The notes below the pieces were generated by a model. The model ran no database searches, was not told the origin of the DNA, and saw nothing but the letters and a program-made list of their open reading frames with translations. Positions 29,948 through 38,849 of a DNA stretch of 64,000 nt are shown one piece after another; the first letter of the stretch is position 1, and the number at the start of each line of letters is the position of its first letter. The stretch covers positions 1-64,000 of IMG/VR virus record IMGVR_UViG_3300013212_000072, one strand, 5' to 3'. Made by a program: the position numbers and the translations under genes. The DNA is from a virus.

Positions 29948-30463
29948 ATGCCAAAAATTCCGACAGAGATAATTTATATGCAGTGCGCATATCAGTTCGC
30001 AAAACTTAGTTATGCTGAACGCAGAAAGGTAGGATGTGTTATTGTTAAAGACAAACAAGTAATTTCATTTGGCTACAATGGTACTCCCCATGGATTCGAA
30101 AATGAATGCGAAGATATTGAAACTAGGCATTATGATAATCCAGCCGCTGCCGAAATGTTAGAAGATATGGGTTGGACAATTCCCCATGACAATAGCTGCA
30201 CGTGCTATAGAAGTATTACTAAACGAGAAGTCTTACACGCAGAATCCAATGCAATTATGAAAGTTGCAAAATCTACAATGAGTTGTGAAGGAGCTGATTT
30301 ATATACTACAACATGCCCATGTTTTGATTGCGCAAAATTAATTATACAAGCTGGAATTAAAAAGGTATACTACACCGAAGATTATAGAGATATGAGTGGT
30401 GTTGAACTACTTAAAAGAGCAGAAATTGAAGTTGAACAAGTAATAACATGGAATGAGCATTAA
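29948..30463 (+). CDS. dCMP deaminase
   Basis: 171 residues of the zinc-dependent cytidine/deoxycytidylate deaminase family. V-G-C-V-I-V-K-D-K-Q-V-I-S-F-G-Y-N-G-T-P-H-G is followed by the catalytic H-A-E-S-N (His97, Glu99) and P-C-F-D-C (Cys125, Cys128), which bind the catalytic zinc. An extra Cys-containing insert (E-C-E-D, C-T-C) resembles the second zinc site of T4-type dCMP deaminases. It converts dCMP to dUMP for thymidylate synthesis. It overlaps the next gene by 11 bases. Confidence 0.92.
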   Translation: MPKIPTEIIYMQCAYQFAKLSYAERRKVGCVIVKDKQVISFGYNGTPHGFENECEDIETRHYDNPAAAEMLEDMGWTIPHDNSCTCYRSITKREVLHAESNAIMKVAKSTMSCEGADLYTTTCPCFDCAKLIIQAGIKKVYYTEDYRDMSGVELLKRAEIEVEQVITWNEH

Positions 30464-30653
30464 TAATATATTTGTCCCGGCAAAGAAAGAGTTAAAACAA
30501 TTTCTTAAAGATAATGGCAGTGAACTATTTTATGTAAGATATGTGAAAAACGTCGATGCATTAATTGGTAGTTCAAAGTCTGTAGATTACATAGATAAAT
30601 TTAAAAACAAATATCGAAATGAAAGTGATTCAGTCTTTTTTGAATTGGACTAA
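30453..30653 (+). CDS. Small phage protein, 66 aa, unknown
   Basis: Starts MSINNIFVPAKKELKQFLKD; the phrase R-Y-V-K-N-V-D-A-L-I-G-S-S followed by Y-I-D-K-F looks like a small conserved hypothetical protein family of T4-like phages. Overlaps the deaminase gene by 11 bases. Function unknown. Confidence 0.65.
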   Translation: MSINNIFVPAKKELKQFLKDNGSELFYVRYVKNVDALIGSSKSVDYIDKFKNKYRNESDSVFFELD

Positions 30654-30699
30654 GAAACATTTTTTCAAAAAGCAATATAATTATAAAAATACATTAAAA

Positions 30700-31224
30700 A
30701 TGGAACTAGTGAAAGACACTGTAAAAAAATATCAATGGAAAGCTGGAGATGACTTTGGTAAAATAGTTGAAGTCGAATCAAAAGATGGAGAATTTACAAA
30801 CTTCACAGATGGTAGTAGAATATTTAATGAAGTTTTACCTGAATTTCTAGAAGAAATTATAGATGGTGTAATTCCACTTCCAGGAATAGATCAATTATCT
30901 GGAATGGCGCAAGGAATTAAAGTAACTCAAAACAAAAAACCAGCAGATACTAAAATAGTCCATGTTGAACCTAAAGAGTCTCCGTTAGAACAATTAGTTA
31001 ACAAACTTTCTAAAAAGAACGTTGAACCCTTTGAAGCTAAAATTAATCTAAACATACCAAATAAAAAGGTATTTGAGATGCTAATAGATAATGCAGATGA
31101 AGATAGAGAAGAATTAATTAAGACCATTGCAAAAGTGGCAGTGTCTCAAATCGAGATACATAAACTACAAGAATATTTAACTGAAGAAGTATCAATTTTT
31201 ATAAACAATTACTATAATGACTAA
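30700..31224 (+). CDS. Unknown protein, 174 aa
   Basis: I chose ATG 30700 (MELVKDTVKKYQWKAGDDFG) over an in-frame ATG at 30619. The latter lies inside the previous gene and would add a basic, unrelated 27-residue stretch, while an A-rich leader precedes 30700. The protein is acidic and has a long helix-rich C-terminus ending I-F-I-N-N-Y-Y-N-D. No known motif. Overlaps the next gene by 8 bases. Confidence 0.65.
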   Translation: MELVKDTVKKYQWKAGDDFGKIVEVESKDGEFTNFTDGSRIFNEVLPEFLEEIIDGVIPLPGIDQLSGMAQGIKVTQNKKPADTKIVHVEPKESPLEQLVNKLSKKNVEPFEAKINLNIPNKKVFEMLIDNADEDREELIKTIAKVAVSQIEIHKLQEYLTEEVSIFINNYYND

Positions 31225-31609
31225 AACAGAAACGGTCTCTAGAAGACAAAGAAGAGCTCAATTGAAAGCAATGGGTTATCTAAAAATTAAAAACATGTTA
31301 AATCCACTTTCTCCTGAAGGTAGAGAATTACGCGAAACTCTTCGTTCAAATTCTAAAGCAACAACAGAAGCTTTTGAAAAAAGAATGATGGAACAATTAG
31401 AAGAGCAATTAGCACAAAAAGCTGAAAGTAGAAAAGAAACCTGGAAGCAAATTGGTTATAATGATGCAGAAATTGAAATGCTAAGCGAGGCATTTTTTAC
31501 ATTGACTGTTAAAAATAAACAAACTCTTAGAGAGGACAAAAAAGCGGCTAGAAAACTAATGAAAGACGCTAAAGATTCATTAATGCAAAGAGTAAATGCA
31601 AACAGTTAA
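31217..31609 (+). CDS. Basic helical protein, 130 aa
   Basis: Starts MTKTETVSRRQRRAQLKAMG; two charged helical regions (E-K-R-M-M-E-Q-L-E-E-Q-L and D-K-K-A-A-R-K-L-M-K-D-A-K) suggest a coiled coil or nucleic-acid contact. Part of a run of overlapping genes (30453-32899) in which each stop overlaps the next start, so translation is probably coupled. Function unknown. Confidence 0.65.
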   Translation: MTKTETVSRRQRRAQLKAMGYLKIKNMLNPLSPEGRELRETLRSNSKATTEAFEKRMMEQLEEQLAQKAESRKETWKQIGYNDAEIEMLSEAFFTLTVKNKQTLREDKKAARKLMKDAKDSLMQRVNANS

Positions 31610-31931
31610 GATAACACTAGCAGACAACGGTGTTATTAAAACGGTAGTAGATGATAATATTAATGCTGGAGGGGAAAGTTATGAATCAACAGTAGTATAT
31701 GATTTTTCTGACCAAATTTCCAAAATTAAATTCATTGAAGACCTTTGCATCGACATAGGTCTTTCTTTTGGTAATTCCAAAAGTAAAAACCAAATCAAAA
31801 TTATTGAATCATGGGGAGTTGATTATATTCCGAATGATAAAGATAAAAATGAAAAAATAGAAGCTATTAAGTCCGATCTTAAGAGATTATCGGGTGGCAA
31901 GTTAACAGTTAATGAACAACCTACAAATTGA
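31596..31931 (+). CDS. Unknown protein, 111 aa
   Basis: Starts MQTVKITLADNGVIKTVVDD. A strand-rich N-terminal half is followed by S-K-S-K-N-Q-I-K-I-I-E-S-W-G and a Lys-rich C-terminus. No motif recognised. Overlaps its upstream neighbour by 14 bases and its downstream neighbour by 20. Confidence 0.6.
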   Translation: MQTVKITLADNGVIKTVVDDNINAGGESYESTVVYDFSDQISKIKFIEDLCIDIGLSFGNSKSKNQIKIIESWGVDYIPNDKDKNEKIEAIKSDLKRLSGGKLTVNEQPTN

Positions 31932-32319
31932 TTGCATTTGGTGCCCATCACGAAGAGATTTTAACAGGTTTATTAAAGGTACAATAAAAGAGTCGACTAA
32001 AATAATTGACTTTTTTAGTATTAAAAATAAACTTATTAAAGCTGACCCGTACTGCGGAGACCCGAATGACTCAATCATTGGATTAACAATAATAAATGAA
32101 ATTACGCGATGCTTACGTTCCGATACAAAGGATGTAGATCGCGTAATTTATGTTTTTAGAAACCTTGATTATGATATTATAAGCAACTTCAAAACATTAA
32201 TTCAAACAAATACTGAAAGAGAACTTCAAATCTCTTTAATCGTCATCGATAAACATAAAATTATTGATGATACAGTATCATCTCAATTCGACAGTATTCA
32301 ACTAATACAAAATGATTAG
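31912..32319 (+). CDS. Unknown protein, 135 aa
   Basis: Starts MNNLQIDCIWCPSRRDFNRF, then F-F-S-I-K-N-K-L-I-K-A-D-P-Y-C-G-D-P-N-D-S-I-I-G-L, a distinctive Cys- and Pro-containing segment, then D-V-D-R-V-I-Y-V-F-R-N-L-D-Y. An alpha/beta fold is likely. No family known to me. In the coupled gene run before the tail genes. Confidence 0.6.
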   Translation: MNNLQIDCIWCPSRRDFNRFIKGTIKESTKIIDFFSIKNKLIKADPYCGDPNDSIIGLTIINEITRCLRSDTKDVDRVIYVFRNLDYDIISNFKTLIQTNTERELQISLIVIDKHKIIDDTVSSQFDSIQLIQND

Positions 32320-32899
32320 ACATAAACTTTTTTCAAAGGGTGAATACATCAATGTTCTAATAACTAATAATAGATATAGCAATATTGTTTTCCCTGTTAA
32401 AGCAATAATCCACGATATTGAGTTTAACGATAAAATGCCCAGATATCAGATTAGAATTGTTAAATTTTATGATGACATAGACTTTCTTAAAAGATACATG
32501 TTTGATATGAAATTTGACCGCTCATTTGAGGGTGGACATACCATCTTTAGAATTTCCAGAACAAATATCCCAAGTGTAAAAGAACTTCAGAACTATATTG
32601 ATTCAAAGTGGGAAACCTTCTTAATAGTTGTAGACTCTGTGATGTGCGTTAGAACTTATGATGAACTTAATGAGTTACAGAACAACATCCAAGACTTCTT
32701 AGTTGAAAAGTCTATTAGAGACCTTTATGAACTTACATCTCGGTCAACATATTCAAAGGGTAAATATTATTATGAAAGTCGAGGAGTATTTGAAGCACAT
32801 ATTAAAAAGTTTCTAGACAAAAGAGCCGGAACCCAAAAGGATTATTTTGATAAATTATTGTATAGACCTCTATCTATTGACTACGATAATTTAGAATAG
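32312..32899 (+). CDS. Unknown protein, 195 aa
   Basis: Starts MIRHKLFSKGEYINVLITNN; rich in aromatic and charged residues, with no Cys cluster apart from V-M-C-V. It ends the coupled run; the first large structural gene starts 43 bases later behind a GATATATACTTAAAC box. It could be a tail assembly factor by position, but no motif supports this. Confidence 0.6.
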   Translation: MIRHKLFSKGEYINVLITNNRYSNIVFPVKAIIHDIEFNDKMPRYQIRIVKFYDDIDFLKRYMFDMKFDRSFEGGHTIFRISRTNIPSVKELQNYIDSKWETFLIVVDSVMCVRTYDELNELQNNIQDFLVEKSIRDLYELTSRSTYSKGKYYYESRGVFEAHIKKFLDKRAGTQKDYFDKLLYRPLSIDYDNLE

Positions 32900-32942
32900 C
32901 CAGTTTCTATGATATATACTTAAACAAATATATTTAATAGGA

Positions 32943-34820
32943 ATGGCTGGAGAAAAAGGCTGGTTTGATAAAGCAAAAGAAAAGGTTGGATCTGCGTTTA
33001 AAACTACTAAAGATTCCTCAATAGGAAAGGGTTTTATTAACATTGTTAAAAATGTAACTGGATTTGACCTTGAAAATTTAGATGGAACAAATCCCGATGG
33101 GGTGCATTCTGGATCTGATAATTTGTATAGAAGACCTGTTGGAGCTAATAAAAAAAATCCAGATCTAACACAGTTACGAGCCGCGGCGCAGGATGCTCCT
33201 TTTGCAATAACAGGTTCGAAAACAGGTTCTAAATACTATACTGAAATTGTTGATTCTGAAATATATACATCAACTTCTCCAACATCAAAAGGCAAACGGT
33301 TTGATGTTGGCAAAAAACCATATTCTCATTTTAATAAATATTCGCTGATTAACTATAGAGGTACTCCGCTAGACATAACGCCAAATGGATTTGAATCTAA
33401 TATTGGAGGAAATACGGTTTATCAAAAAATAGATATGCAGACTCTTCAAAATCCAACGGTAACTCAGATTATAGAAAGAACTTCAGCAATTGCTATTGGA
33501 ACTGGAAAAGATGCACAAACTGCTGATAATTATGCATACAGATACCAATATTCAGATTTTGCACTAGCAAAATACTACGGCAAAATACCAAACAATATGC
33601 TTATTACTCTTCGTAGATTTGCATACCCTGCTCCTGACGATATTATAACTCCAAAAGGTTTACATAAAGATGGAAAAACTATGGTAAGCATTCAACAGCC
33701 GGATATTGCGAGAGCAGTAACATGGATTGGTGAAGCACCTGGAAATGCAATTGGAGAAATAATAAAATTTAAAAATGGATTTGGATGGGATGAAGCAGAA
33801 TCTCAGGCACAAGAGATAACTTCAAAACAACAAGCCGCTTCAGGATCTTTTGGAAATGCTGTTCAAAGCAATATGATACTGTCTGCAATGGCCAACGCAG
33901 GTGCAGGTAGAGATGCAGTTGCATCAAATATGAATAAACAAAATGCAGGATATGATTCGTTTAAAGAAACATATCCAAATCATGTTTTTGGTCCATTAAA
34001 TGTTATTAAAAAAGTATTAATTAGAAAGCAGGGTCTTGAATTTGACCAAACATTTACACTTAAGTTTGAATATGAATTAAGAGCATTTGAAGGAGCAAAC
34101 CCTAAAATTATGATGCTGGACCAACTTGCAAATATTTTGGCATTAACATATAACAATGCTCCTTTTTGGGGAGGATCTGTTAGATATATTAGTGATGGGG
34201 CGGTTGCAAAACCATTAGGTAATCTAGAAAAACTTCGAGAAGGAGATTATCTTGGATTTGCTGGAAGCATTGCTGATGATATGAGTAAAATGTTCACTGG
34301 AGTTGGTGCTGGTGTTGGAGGTGCTGTAGGAGCATTAATGAGAGGCGACTTTAGCGCTGCACTAGGAGCTCTTAAGGATAATAAGTTTTTAAATAATCTT
34401 ATTGGAGGTGCTGCAATGGAAATGTTTAATACTCCGCAAGGATCTATGGCAGTTCAGTCATTGCTTACTGGTGACCCCACCGGACAATGGCATGTAACTA
34501 TAGGTAATCCTCTTAATCCAATAATGGTGATTGGAAATTTATGCATGCAAGATTGTGAAATTACATTTTCAGGTGGCATGGGAATTCAAGATTTTCCAGA
34601 ACACATGTCTGTTGTTATTACATTAAAACCAGGTCGACCAAGAGATAAAGCTGAAATTGAATCAATGTTTAACTCAGGAAGAGGTCGTTTTTATGTTCAA
34701 CCTGATGATACTGCTGATATTAACAAAACAGTGGATGTTAGTGCATATGGAAATAAGGATAGAAAAGGATCTGGTACAGATACATTCATAAACAATTTTA
34801 GAAAATTAAGCAACGGATAA
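32943..34820 (+). CDS. Baseplate/tail structural protein, 625 aa
   Basis: Starts MAGEKGWFDKAKEKVGSAFK. A Gly/Ala-rich hydrophobic stretch (G-V-G-A-G-V-G-G-A-V-G-A-L-M near 460) sits before a conserved-looking C-terminus (W-H-V-T-I-G-N-P-L-N-P-I-M-V-I-G-N-L, then D-F-P-E-H-M-S-V-V-I-T-L). The last part resembles a tail-tube-like beta fold. It heads the baseplate gene block and overlaps the wedge gene by 1 base. A tube-initiator or gp48/gp54-like role is possible; not provable here. Confidence 0.7.
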   Translation: MAGEKGWFDKAKEKVGSAFKTTKDSSIGKGFINIVKNVTGFDLENLDGTNPDGVHSGSDNLYRRPVGANKKNPDLTQLRAAAQDAPFAITGSKTGSKYYTEIVDSEIYTSTSPTSKGKRFDVGKKPYSHFNKYSLINYRGTPLDITPNGFESNIGGNTVYQKIDMQTLQNPTVTQIIERTSAIAIGTGKDAQTADNYAYRYQYSDFALAKYYGKIPNNMLITLRRFAYPAPDDIITPKGLHKDGKTMVSIQQPDIARAVTWIGEAPGNAIGEIIKFKNGFGWDEAESQAQEITSKQQAASGSFGNAVQSNMILSAMANAGAGRDAVASNMNKQNAGYDSFKETYPNHVFGPLNVIKKVLIRKQGLEFDQTFTLKFEYELRAFEGANPKIMMLDQLANILALTYNNAPFWGGSVRYISDGAVAKPLGNLEKLREGDYLGFAGSIADDMSKMFTGVGAGVGGAVGALMRGDFSAALGALKDNKFLNNLIGGAAMEMFNTPQGSMAVQSLLTGDPTGQWHVTIGNPLNPIMVIGNLCMQDCEITFSGGMGIQDFPEHMSVVITLKPGRPRDKAEIESMFNSGRGRFYVQPDDTADINKTVDVSAYGNKDRKGSGTDTFINNFRKLSNG

Positions 34821-35311
34821 TGGAGTTTTATACACTAAATAGTAAAAAAATAGTAAATGATAAATTTAAGTTTACCAAGCCTACTCTTGTATTTTTAAAT
34901 ACAAATGAGACTATTGCAGAGCATACAGTAACTGAGGATCAGGTTGGTAGAATTGATTTAATTTCACTACTATATTATAGAAGTGCAGATTATTGTGATT
35001 ATATATTAAAATGGAATGGAATTTCAAATCCATTCTGTTTAAAACTTGGAGATGTTATTAACATTCCAAATCATAGAAATTCAATTCAAAGTATTACAGA
35101 AATTAAAGTCTTAAATACAACAAATGAGCCTTCAATTAGAGACCAGTTTGTCGATACTAAAAGACTTTCGGTTAAAGATGCTGCACGAATTGAGTATCTA
35201 CAAAGAAAAGCTACACAAAAACCAAATGGAGCAAAACAAATTTTACCTCCAAATATCTTAAAAGAAGGAGACACTAATATTAAAATCGGTAACGGTCAAA
35301 TTGTAATCTAA
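34820..35311 (+). CDS. gp53/LysM-like baseplate wedge protein
   Basis: 163 residues. The central block L-I-S-L-L-Y-Y-R-S-A-D-Y-C-D-Y-I-L-K-W-N-G-I-S-N-P-F, followed by L-K-L-G-D-V-I-N-I-P, matches the pattern shared by T4 gp53-type wedge proteins and LysM-like tail proteins (short helix, W-N-x-I, final I-P strand). The tail is Lys/Pro-rich and probably extended. Its position directly before the hub gene fits a baseplate role. It overlaps both neighbours by single bases. Confidence 0.65.
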   Translation: MEFYTLNSKKIVNDKFKFTKPTLVFLNTNETIAEHTVTEDQVGRIDLISLLYYRSADYCDYILKWNGISNPFCLKLGDVINIPNHRNSIQSITEIKVLNTTNEPSIRDQFVDTKRLSVKDAARIEYLQRKATQKPNGAKQILPPNILKEGDTNIKIGNGQIVI

Positions 35312-36858
35312 TGGCATCAGTTAATAATCATATTCTTACAATAACAGAGCCCGCTATTAAATTAGATACGGTTGCTTTTGAATCATTTGGAGAGGGTGAA
35401 CCAAATGTTACACGAGCGAATATTAGTAAAGGTTATCTCTTAATGGTTTCTATTAATGGATATATTTTTACTGATAAAGATATTTTAAGAATGACATTAA
35501 ATTGTGGTGGTCCTCTTCCAACAATAAACCTTACTATTTCAGATTCATTAGGTCTATTTAATATCGATACCTTTCCTAGAGATGGAGACGTTATCAATTT
35601 TAGAATGGGTACTCTTGACAAAACTACGTATAAAGATATTAGAATTGATTTTGATATTACAAGTGCAGATCAACCTCGACAAAACTCAGACGTTAGAGGA
35701 GGAAAGTATAATTTTTCAGGAAGAATTAAAGTGCCTGGACTATATGCAGATGAATGTAAGTCTTATGGAAAAGGAACTTCATTAGACCATATTGAAGCAA
35801 TTGCAAATGATTTAAAACTTGGAGTTGCAACAAACATTGATTCAGCCAATGATAAAATGAACCTGATTTTACCATATAGTACTAGATTTGATACATTGCA
35901 AGATTTGGTAAGACACTCATATATTGATGAGGATAGCTTCCAGACATATTGTATTGACCAATACTATTATATAAATTATGTTAACTTAAACACTTTATTA
36001 GAATCAGAAGAATCTTTTGAAGAGATGATTTACGCATACGATAAAGAATTTAATGATACACCTGGAAGCGGATCAGATGATTCAACTAATCAAAGTAAAA
36101 AAACACTTTTATTAACTAATCATAAAAGAGATATCGGTACAAATTTATTTATTGAAGCTCAATCTCTAATAAATAACGCTGGTAGTAAATTAAAAAAGAA
36201 TGGTTACAAAAGAACTCTTCAATTTTTTGAAAATGATTCAGATGAAGGATTAGTAAGTCATGAAATTGAACCCCTTTCCGGTAAAAACATGTCAGATATT
36301 GAAGAACCTATGAAAGGTAGAAGAGGCGAAGAGCGTTATAAAGGTGAAACTAAAACAAAATATACCGGTAGAAAAAACGCAGATCTAGAAACTTCGCATA
36401 CACATCTAAACTATGAGTATGCTGCAATAAGTAATGCGCAAAACATAGACGAGATTAAAAAAATGTCGTTAGAAGTTTCATTGGCAGCTTTTAATCCTGC
36501 AATACATTTATATCAAAAATTGCCTGTATTGATTTACACAGGACATCAACAAAAGTTAGGAGCTGATAAAGTTATTAAGGATGCTAAAAAAGAAAAAGGA
36601 TTTGATACTGTTGTAGATGAAGATGCTTCAATGCTCAATTCTGGAAGTTATGTAGTTGACGAATTTTTATCAGCATTCTATATTGTCGGAGGTATTGAAT
36701 ATACTTACAAATCAGGGGATTCTTCTGTTAAACAAAAATTAAGATTGCTAAGAAGAGAATGGCCAAGTAGGATTAATAACCTTAATCCAGAGACTGTTGC
36801 ACCAGCACCAACTTCCTCTATTACACCGGATCCTGTTGCAACTCCACCTAAGAATTAA
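35311..36858 (+). CDS. Baseplate hub protein (gpD/gp27-like)
   Basis: 515 residues. The first ~200 follow the gpD/gp27 hub pattern: F-T-D-K-D-I-L-R-M-T-L-N-C-G-G and D-G-D-V-I-N-F-R-M-G, then L-D-H-I-E-A-I-A-N-D-L-K-L-G-V-A-T-N and R-F-D-T-L-Q-D-L-V-R-H-S-Y-I-D-E. A charged disordered insert (about 250-275) separates this from the C-terminal domain, which carries H-L-Y-Q-K-L-P-V-L-I-Y-T-G-H. It would form the trimeric hub that carries the spike encoded 1.2 kb downstream. Confidence 0.8.
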   Translation: MASVNNHILTITEPAIKLDTVAFESFGEGEPNVTRANISKGYLLMVSINGYIFTDKDILRMTLNCGGPLPTINLTISDSLGLFNIDTFPRDGDVINFRMGTLDKTTYKDIRIDFDITSADQPRQNSDVRGGKYNFSGRIKVPGLYADECKSYGKGTSLDHIEAIANDLKLGVATNIDSANDKMNLILPYSTRFDTLQDLVRHSYIDEDSFQTYCIDQYYYINYVNLNTLLESEESFEEMIYAYDKEFNDTPGSGSDDSTNQSKKTLLLTNHKRDIGTNLFIEAQSLINNAGSKLKKNGYKRTLQFFENDSDEGLVSHEIEPLSGKNMSDIEEPMKGRRGEERYKGETKTKYTGRKNADLETSHTHLNYEYAAISNAQNIDEIKKMSLEVSLAAFNPAIHLYQKLPVLIYTGHQQKLGADKVIKDAKKEKGFDTVVDEDASMLNSGSYVVDEFLSAFYIVGGIEYTYKSGDSSVKQKLRLLRREWPSRINNLNPETVAPAPTSSITPDPVATPPKN

Positions 36859-36887
36859 TTCTATTAAATAAAAATAATATATAATAC

Positions 36888-38099
36888 ATGTCAGATTTTA
36901 AAACACCAGTGGATTTTAGAAAGGGTTCCTACAGGACATACCCTTACCAAGATCCAACGTACCTTTCTTTTGCCTTATTATTCGATTTTTATGATATAGA
37001 AAGCTCACCTCTTCTTGCCGGAGGGGCTGAGGCATTTTTACTAGATTTAGCAGGAAGAGAAAGTAAAGATTCTTTTTATTTGGAAAGGCTTAATGACCTA
37101 GAAGCTTTTATAGAAGCATTAAAGCAAATTAATAAAGAATTGCCTTGGTTTTGGCAATCATTAAAAGGACTTGAAAGATTACAGCAATACAATCCTGAAA
37201 ATGCGTATATGGGAGGTGATGATGCAAAACTAGAAATTGAAACCTTAGAATCTTTAAATCTTACAATTTCAGGTTTAATGCATTTATATAGAAGAGCAAT
37301 ATTTGATGAAAGAAAGTGGAACTATATAATTCCAGCTAACTTAAGAAAGTTTAGAATGTGGGTATATGTTACTGAAGTACGTACAATTGCAATTGTTGAA
37401 GACGTAAAGGTAAATGGTATTCCTAAAAAAATGGATAAAAGTGCCGTAACTGGATTTCCCGGTAATTTTAAACCATCAATCGATACTGAAAATAAAAATG
37501 CTGGTATTTCTGGGCCAGAAGCCCGTCCTTATTTTATGATAGGATTAAAATATTGCGAGTTTGATTTAGCATCAGGAACTACTGTTTTTGCAGATCTTAG
37601 TAAAAATCCTGAGATGGCAAAAGAGGCACTTAAGATAAAATATGAAAAACTCGAAAAGGTTGAAGCTCGGGTATTAAATGGAATTATTAAAGAAACATAC
37701 CAAGCGGGTCAATTATCTCCCGCGCCTGACGCGGAAATGTTTTCATCTTCAAAGAAAACTCCTCTTGAATTCGCTAAAGATAAACTTAAAGGTAAACTTG
37801 ATAGCGTAGTTTCGAGTGCAAAGGAAGACCTTAAAGCACTTGCAGAAAAAAAGAAAGCAGAAGTCCTACAAAGATTAAAAGATGAAACAATTAATAGAAT
37901 TCCTAAATTTGAAAATGTATTTTCAAATTTTATAAGAAAGGTGGATCAACAAAGCACAACAGCCTTAAATAATGCAACTTCAAAAAGAAGCATAGGAGCT
38001 GCAATTAATGCAAATGTGTATGGTGTAGAACCAGGATCTACAATAGAACAAGGACTTAATAAAGCGGCAATTAATAGTTTAGGTAACGTTTATAAATAA
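36888..38099 (+). CDS. Baseplate/tail structural protein, 403 aa
   Basis: Starts MSDFKTPVDFRKGSYRTYPY. The middle (N-L-R-K-F-R-M-W-V-Y-V-T-E-V-R) suggests a beta domain; residues ~290-350 are a Lys/Ala-rich helix that may be a coiled coil. It lies between the hub and spike genes and overlaps the spike gene by 1 base, so it is probably a hub-associated or tube-initiator component. No named family recognised. An AATATATAATACATG leader holds both promoter-like sequence and start. Confidence 0.65.
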   Translation: MSDFKTPVDFRKGSYRTYPYQDPTYLSFALLFDFYDIESSPLLAGGAEAFLLDLAGRESKDSFYLERLNDLEAFIEALKQINKELPWFWQSLKGLERLQQYNPENAYMGGDDAKLEIETLESLNLTISGLMHLYRRAIFDERKWNYIIPANLRKFRMWVYVTEVRTIAIVEDVKVNGIPKKMDKSAVTGFPGNFKPSIDTENKNAGISGPEARPYFMIGLKYCEFDLASGTTVFADLSKNPEMAKEALKIKYEKLEKVEARVLNGIIKETYQAGQLSPAPDAEMFSSSKKTPLEFAKDKLKGKLDSVVSSAKEDLKALAEKKKAEVLQRLKDETINRIPKFENVFSNFIRKVDQQSTTALNNATSKRSIGAAINANVYGVEPGSTIEQGLNKAAINSLGNVYK

Positions 38100-38818
38100 T
38101 GGCAACAGATACTGAATTAGAAAAAGATAATATTAGGGAGACTCATTGGATAGGTGAAGTTGTTGATAATGCAGATCCAAAGAATTGGGGTAGATGCAGG
38201 GTTAAGGTATTTGGAAAATTTGATAAACTTCCTAACGATGCTATTCCATGGGCAACACCAATGAATAGAGATTTAGTTGGAGCTCACAATACTCCAAATG
38301 TTGGAACTATCGTTGCTGTCCGTTTTGATAATGGTAATCTCTATCACCCGGAATATTGGTTTCAAATCAATCAAAGTAAAGCTCTTAAAAAGGATGTCTT
38401 AGATAAATCAGGTGCGGCGCATAATGTTGTTTCACTTATATATGATGAAGTAAGAAATATAAGAATCTATCATTCGCCTGAAGATGGATTGGTAATTACC
38501 CGAGGAACCGGAGCCAAAGAACGTCCATTGATTCAAATTGATGAAAAGGGATTTATTAAAATTTCAACTAAAGACAAGATATTCTTAGACTCTGGAAACA
38601 TATTCTTAAGTAATACTGGAGAGGGAAGTGAGAATGAATCTGAGCCTGCGGTTCGTGGAGTTTCTTTAGAAAAATGGTTAAATAAATTATTGGATGACTA
38701 TAAAGCCCATATCCATCCAACACCGACGGGCCCTTCAGGTCCTCCTTCGCCACCGACTCCTTCGACAGTTTCAAGTCTTAAGAGTTCGCATATAACATAT
38801 CAGCAAAAGAATAAATAA
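38099..38818 (+). CDS. Central spike protein, gp5/gpV-type OB-fold
   Basis: 239 residues. The N-terminus, E-T-H-W-I-G-E-V-V-D-N-A-D-P-K-N-W-G-R-C-R-V-K-V-F-G, with A-I-P-W-A-T-P-M and P-N-V-G-T-I-V-A-V-R-F-D-N-G, is the gp5 OB-fold signature. A beta-helical region follows, and a C-terminal Pro/Ser/Thr-rich tail (T-P-T-G-P-S-G-P-P-S-P-P-T). Unlike T4 gp5 it has no lysozyme domain, so cell-wall cutting must come from elsewhere. Confidence 0.9.
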   Translation: MATDTELEKDNIRETHWIGEVVDNADPKNWGRCRVKVFGKFDKLPNDAIPWATPMNRDLVGAHNTPNVGTIVAVRFDNGNLYHPEYWFQINQSKALKKDVLDKSGAAHNVVSLIYDEVRNIRIYHSPEDGLVITRGTGAKERPLIQIDEKGFIKISTKDKIFLDSGNIFLSNTGEGSENESEPAVRGVSLEKWLNKLLDDYKAHIHPTPTGPSGPPSPPTPSTVSSLKSSHITYQQKNK

Positions 38819-38849
38819 TTGGGATAAATATCCTATAAATTAACACAAT

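Noticed and set aside
30619-30702. Longer start at 30619 for the 174-aa protein
   Set aside because: The extra 27 residues overlap the previous gene and look unrelated; ATG 30700 has a typical A-rich leader. The choice remains open.
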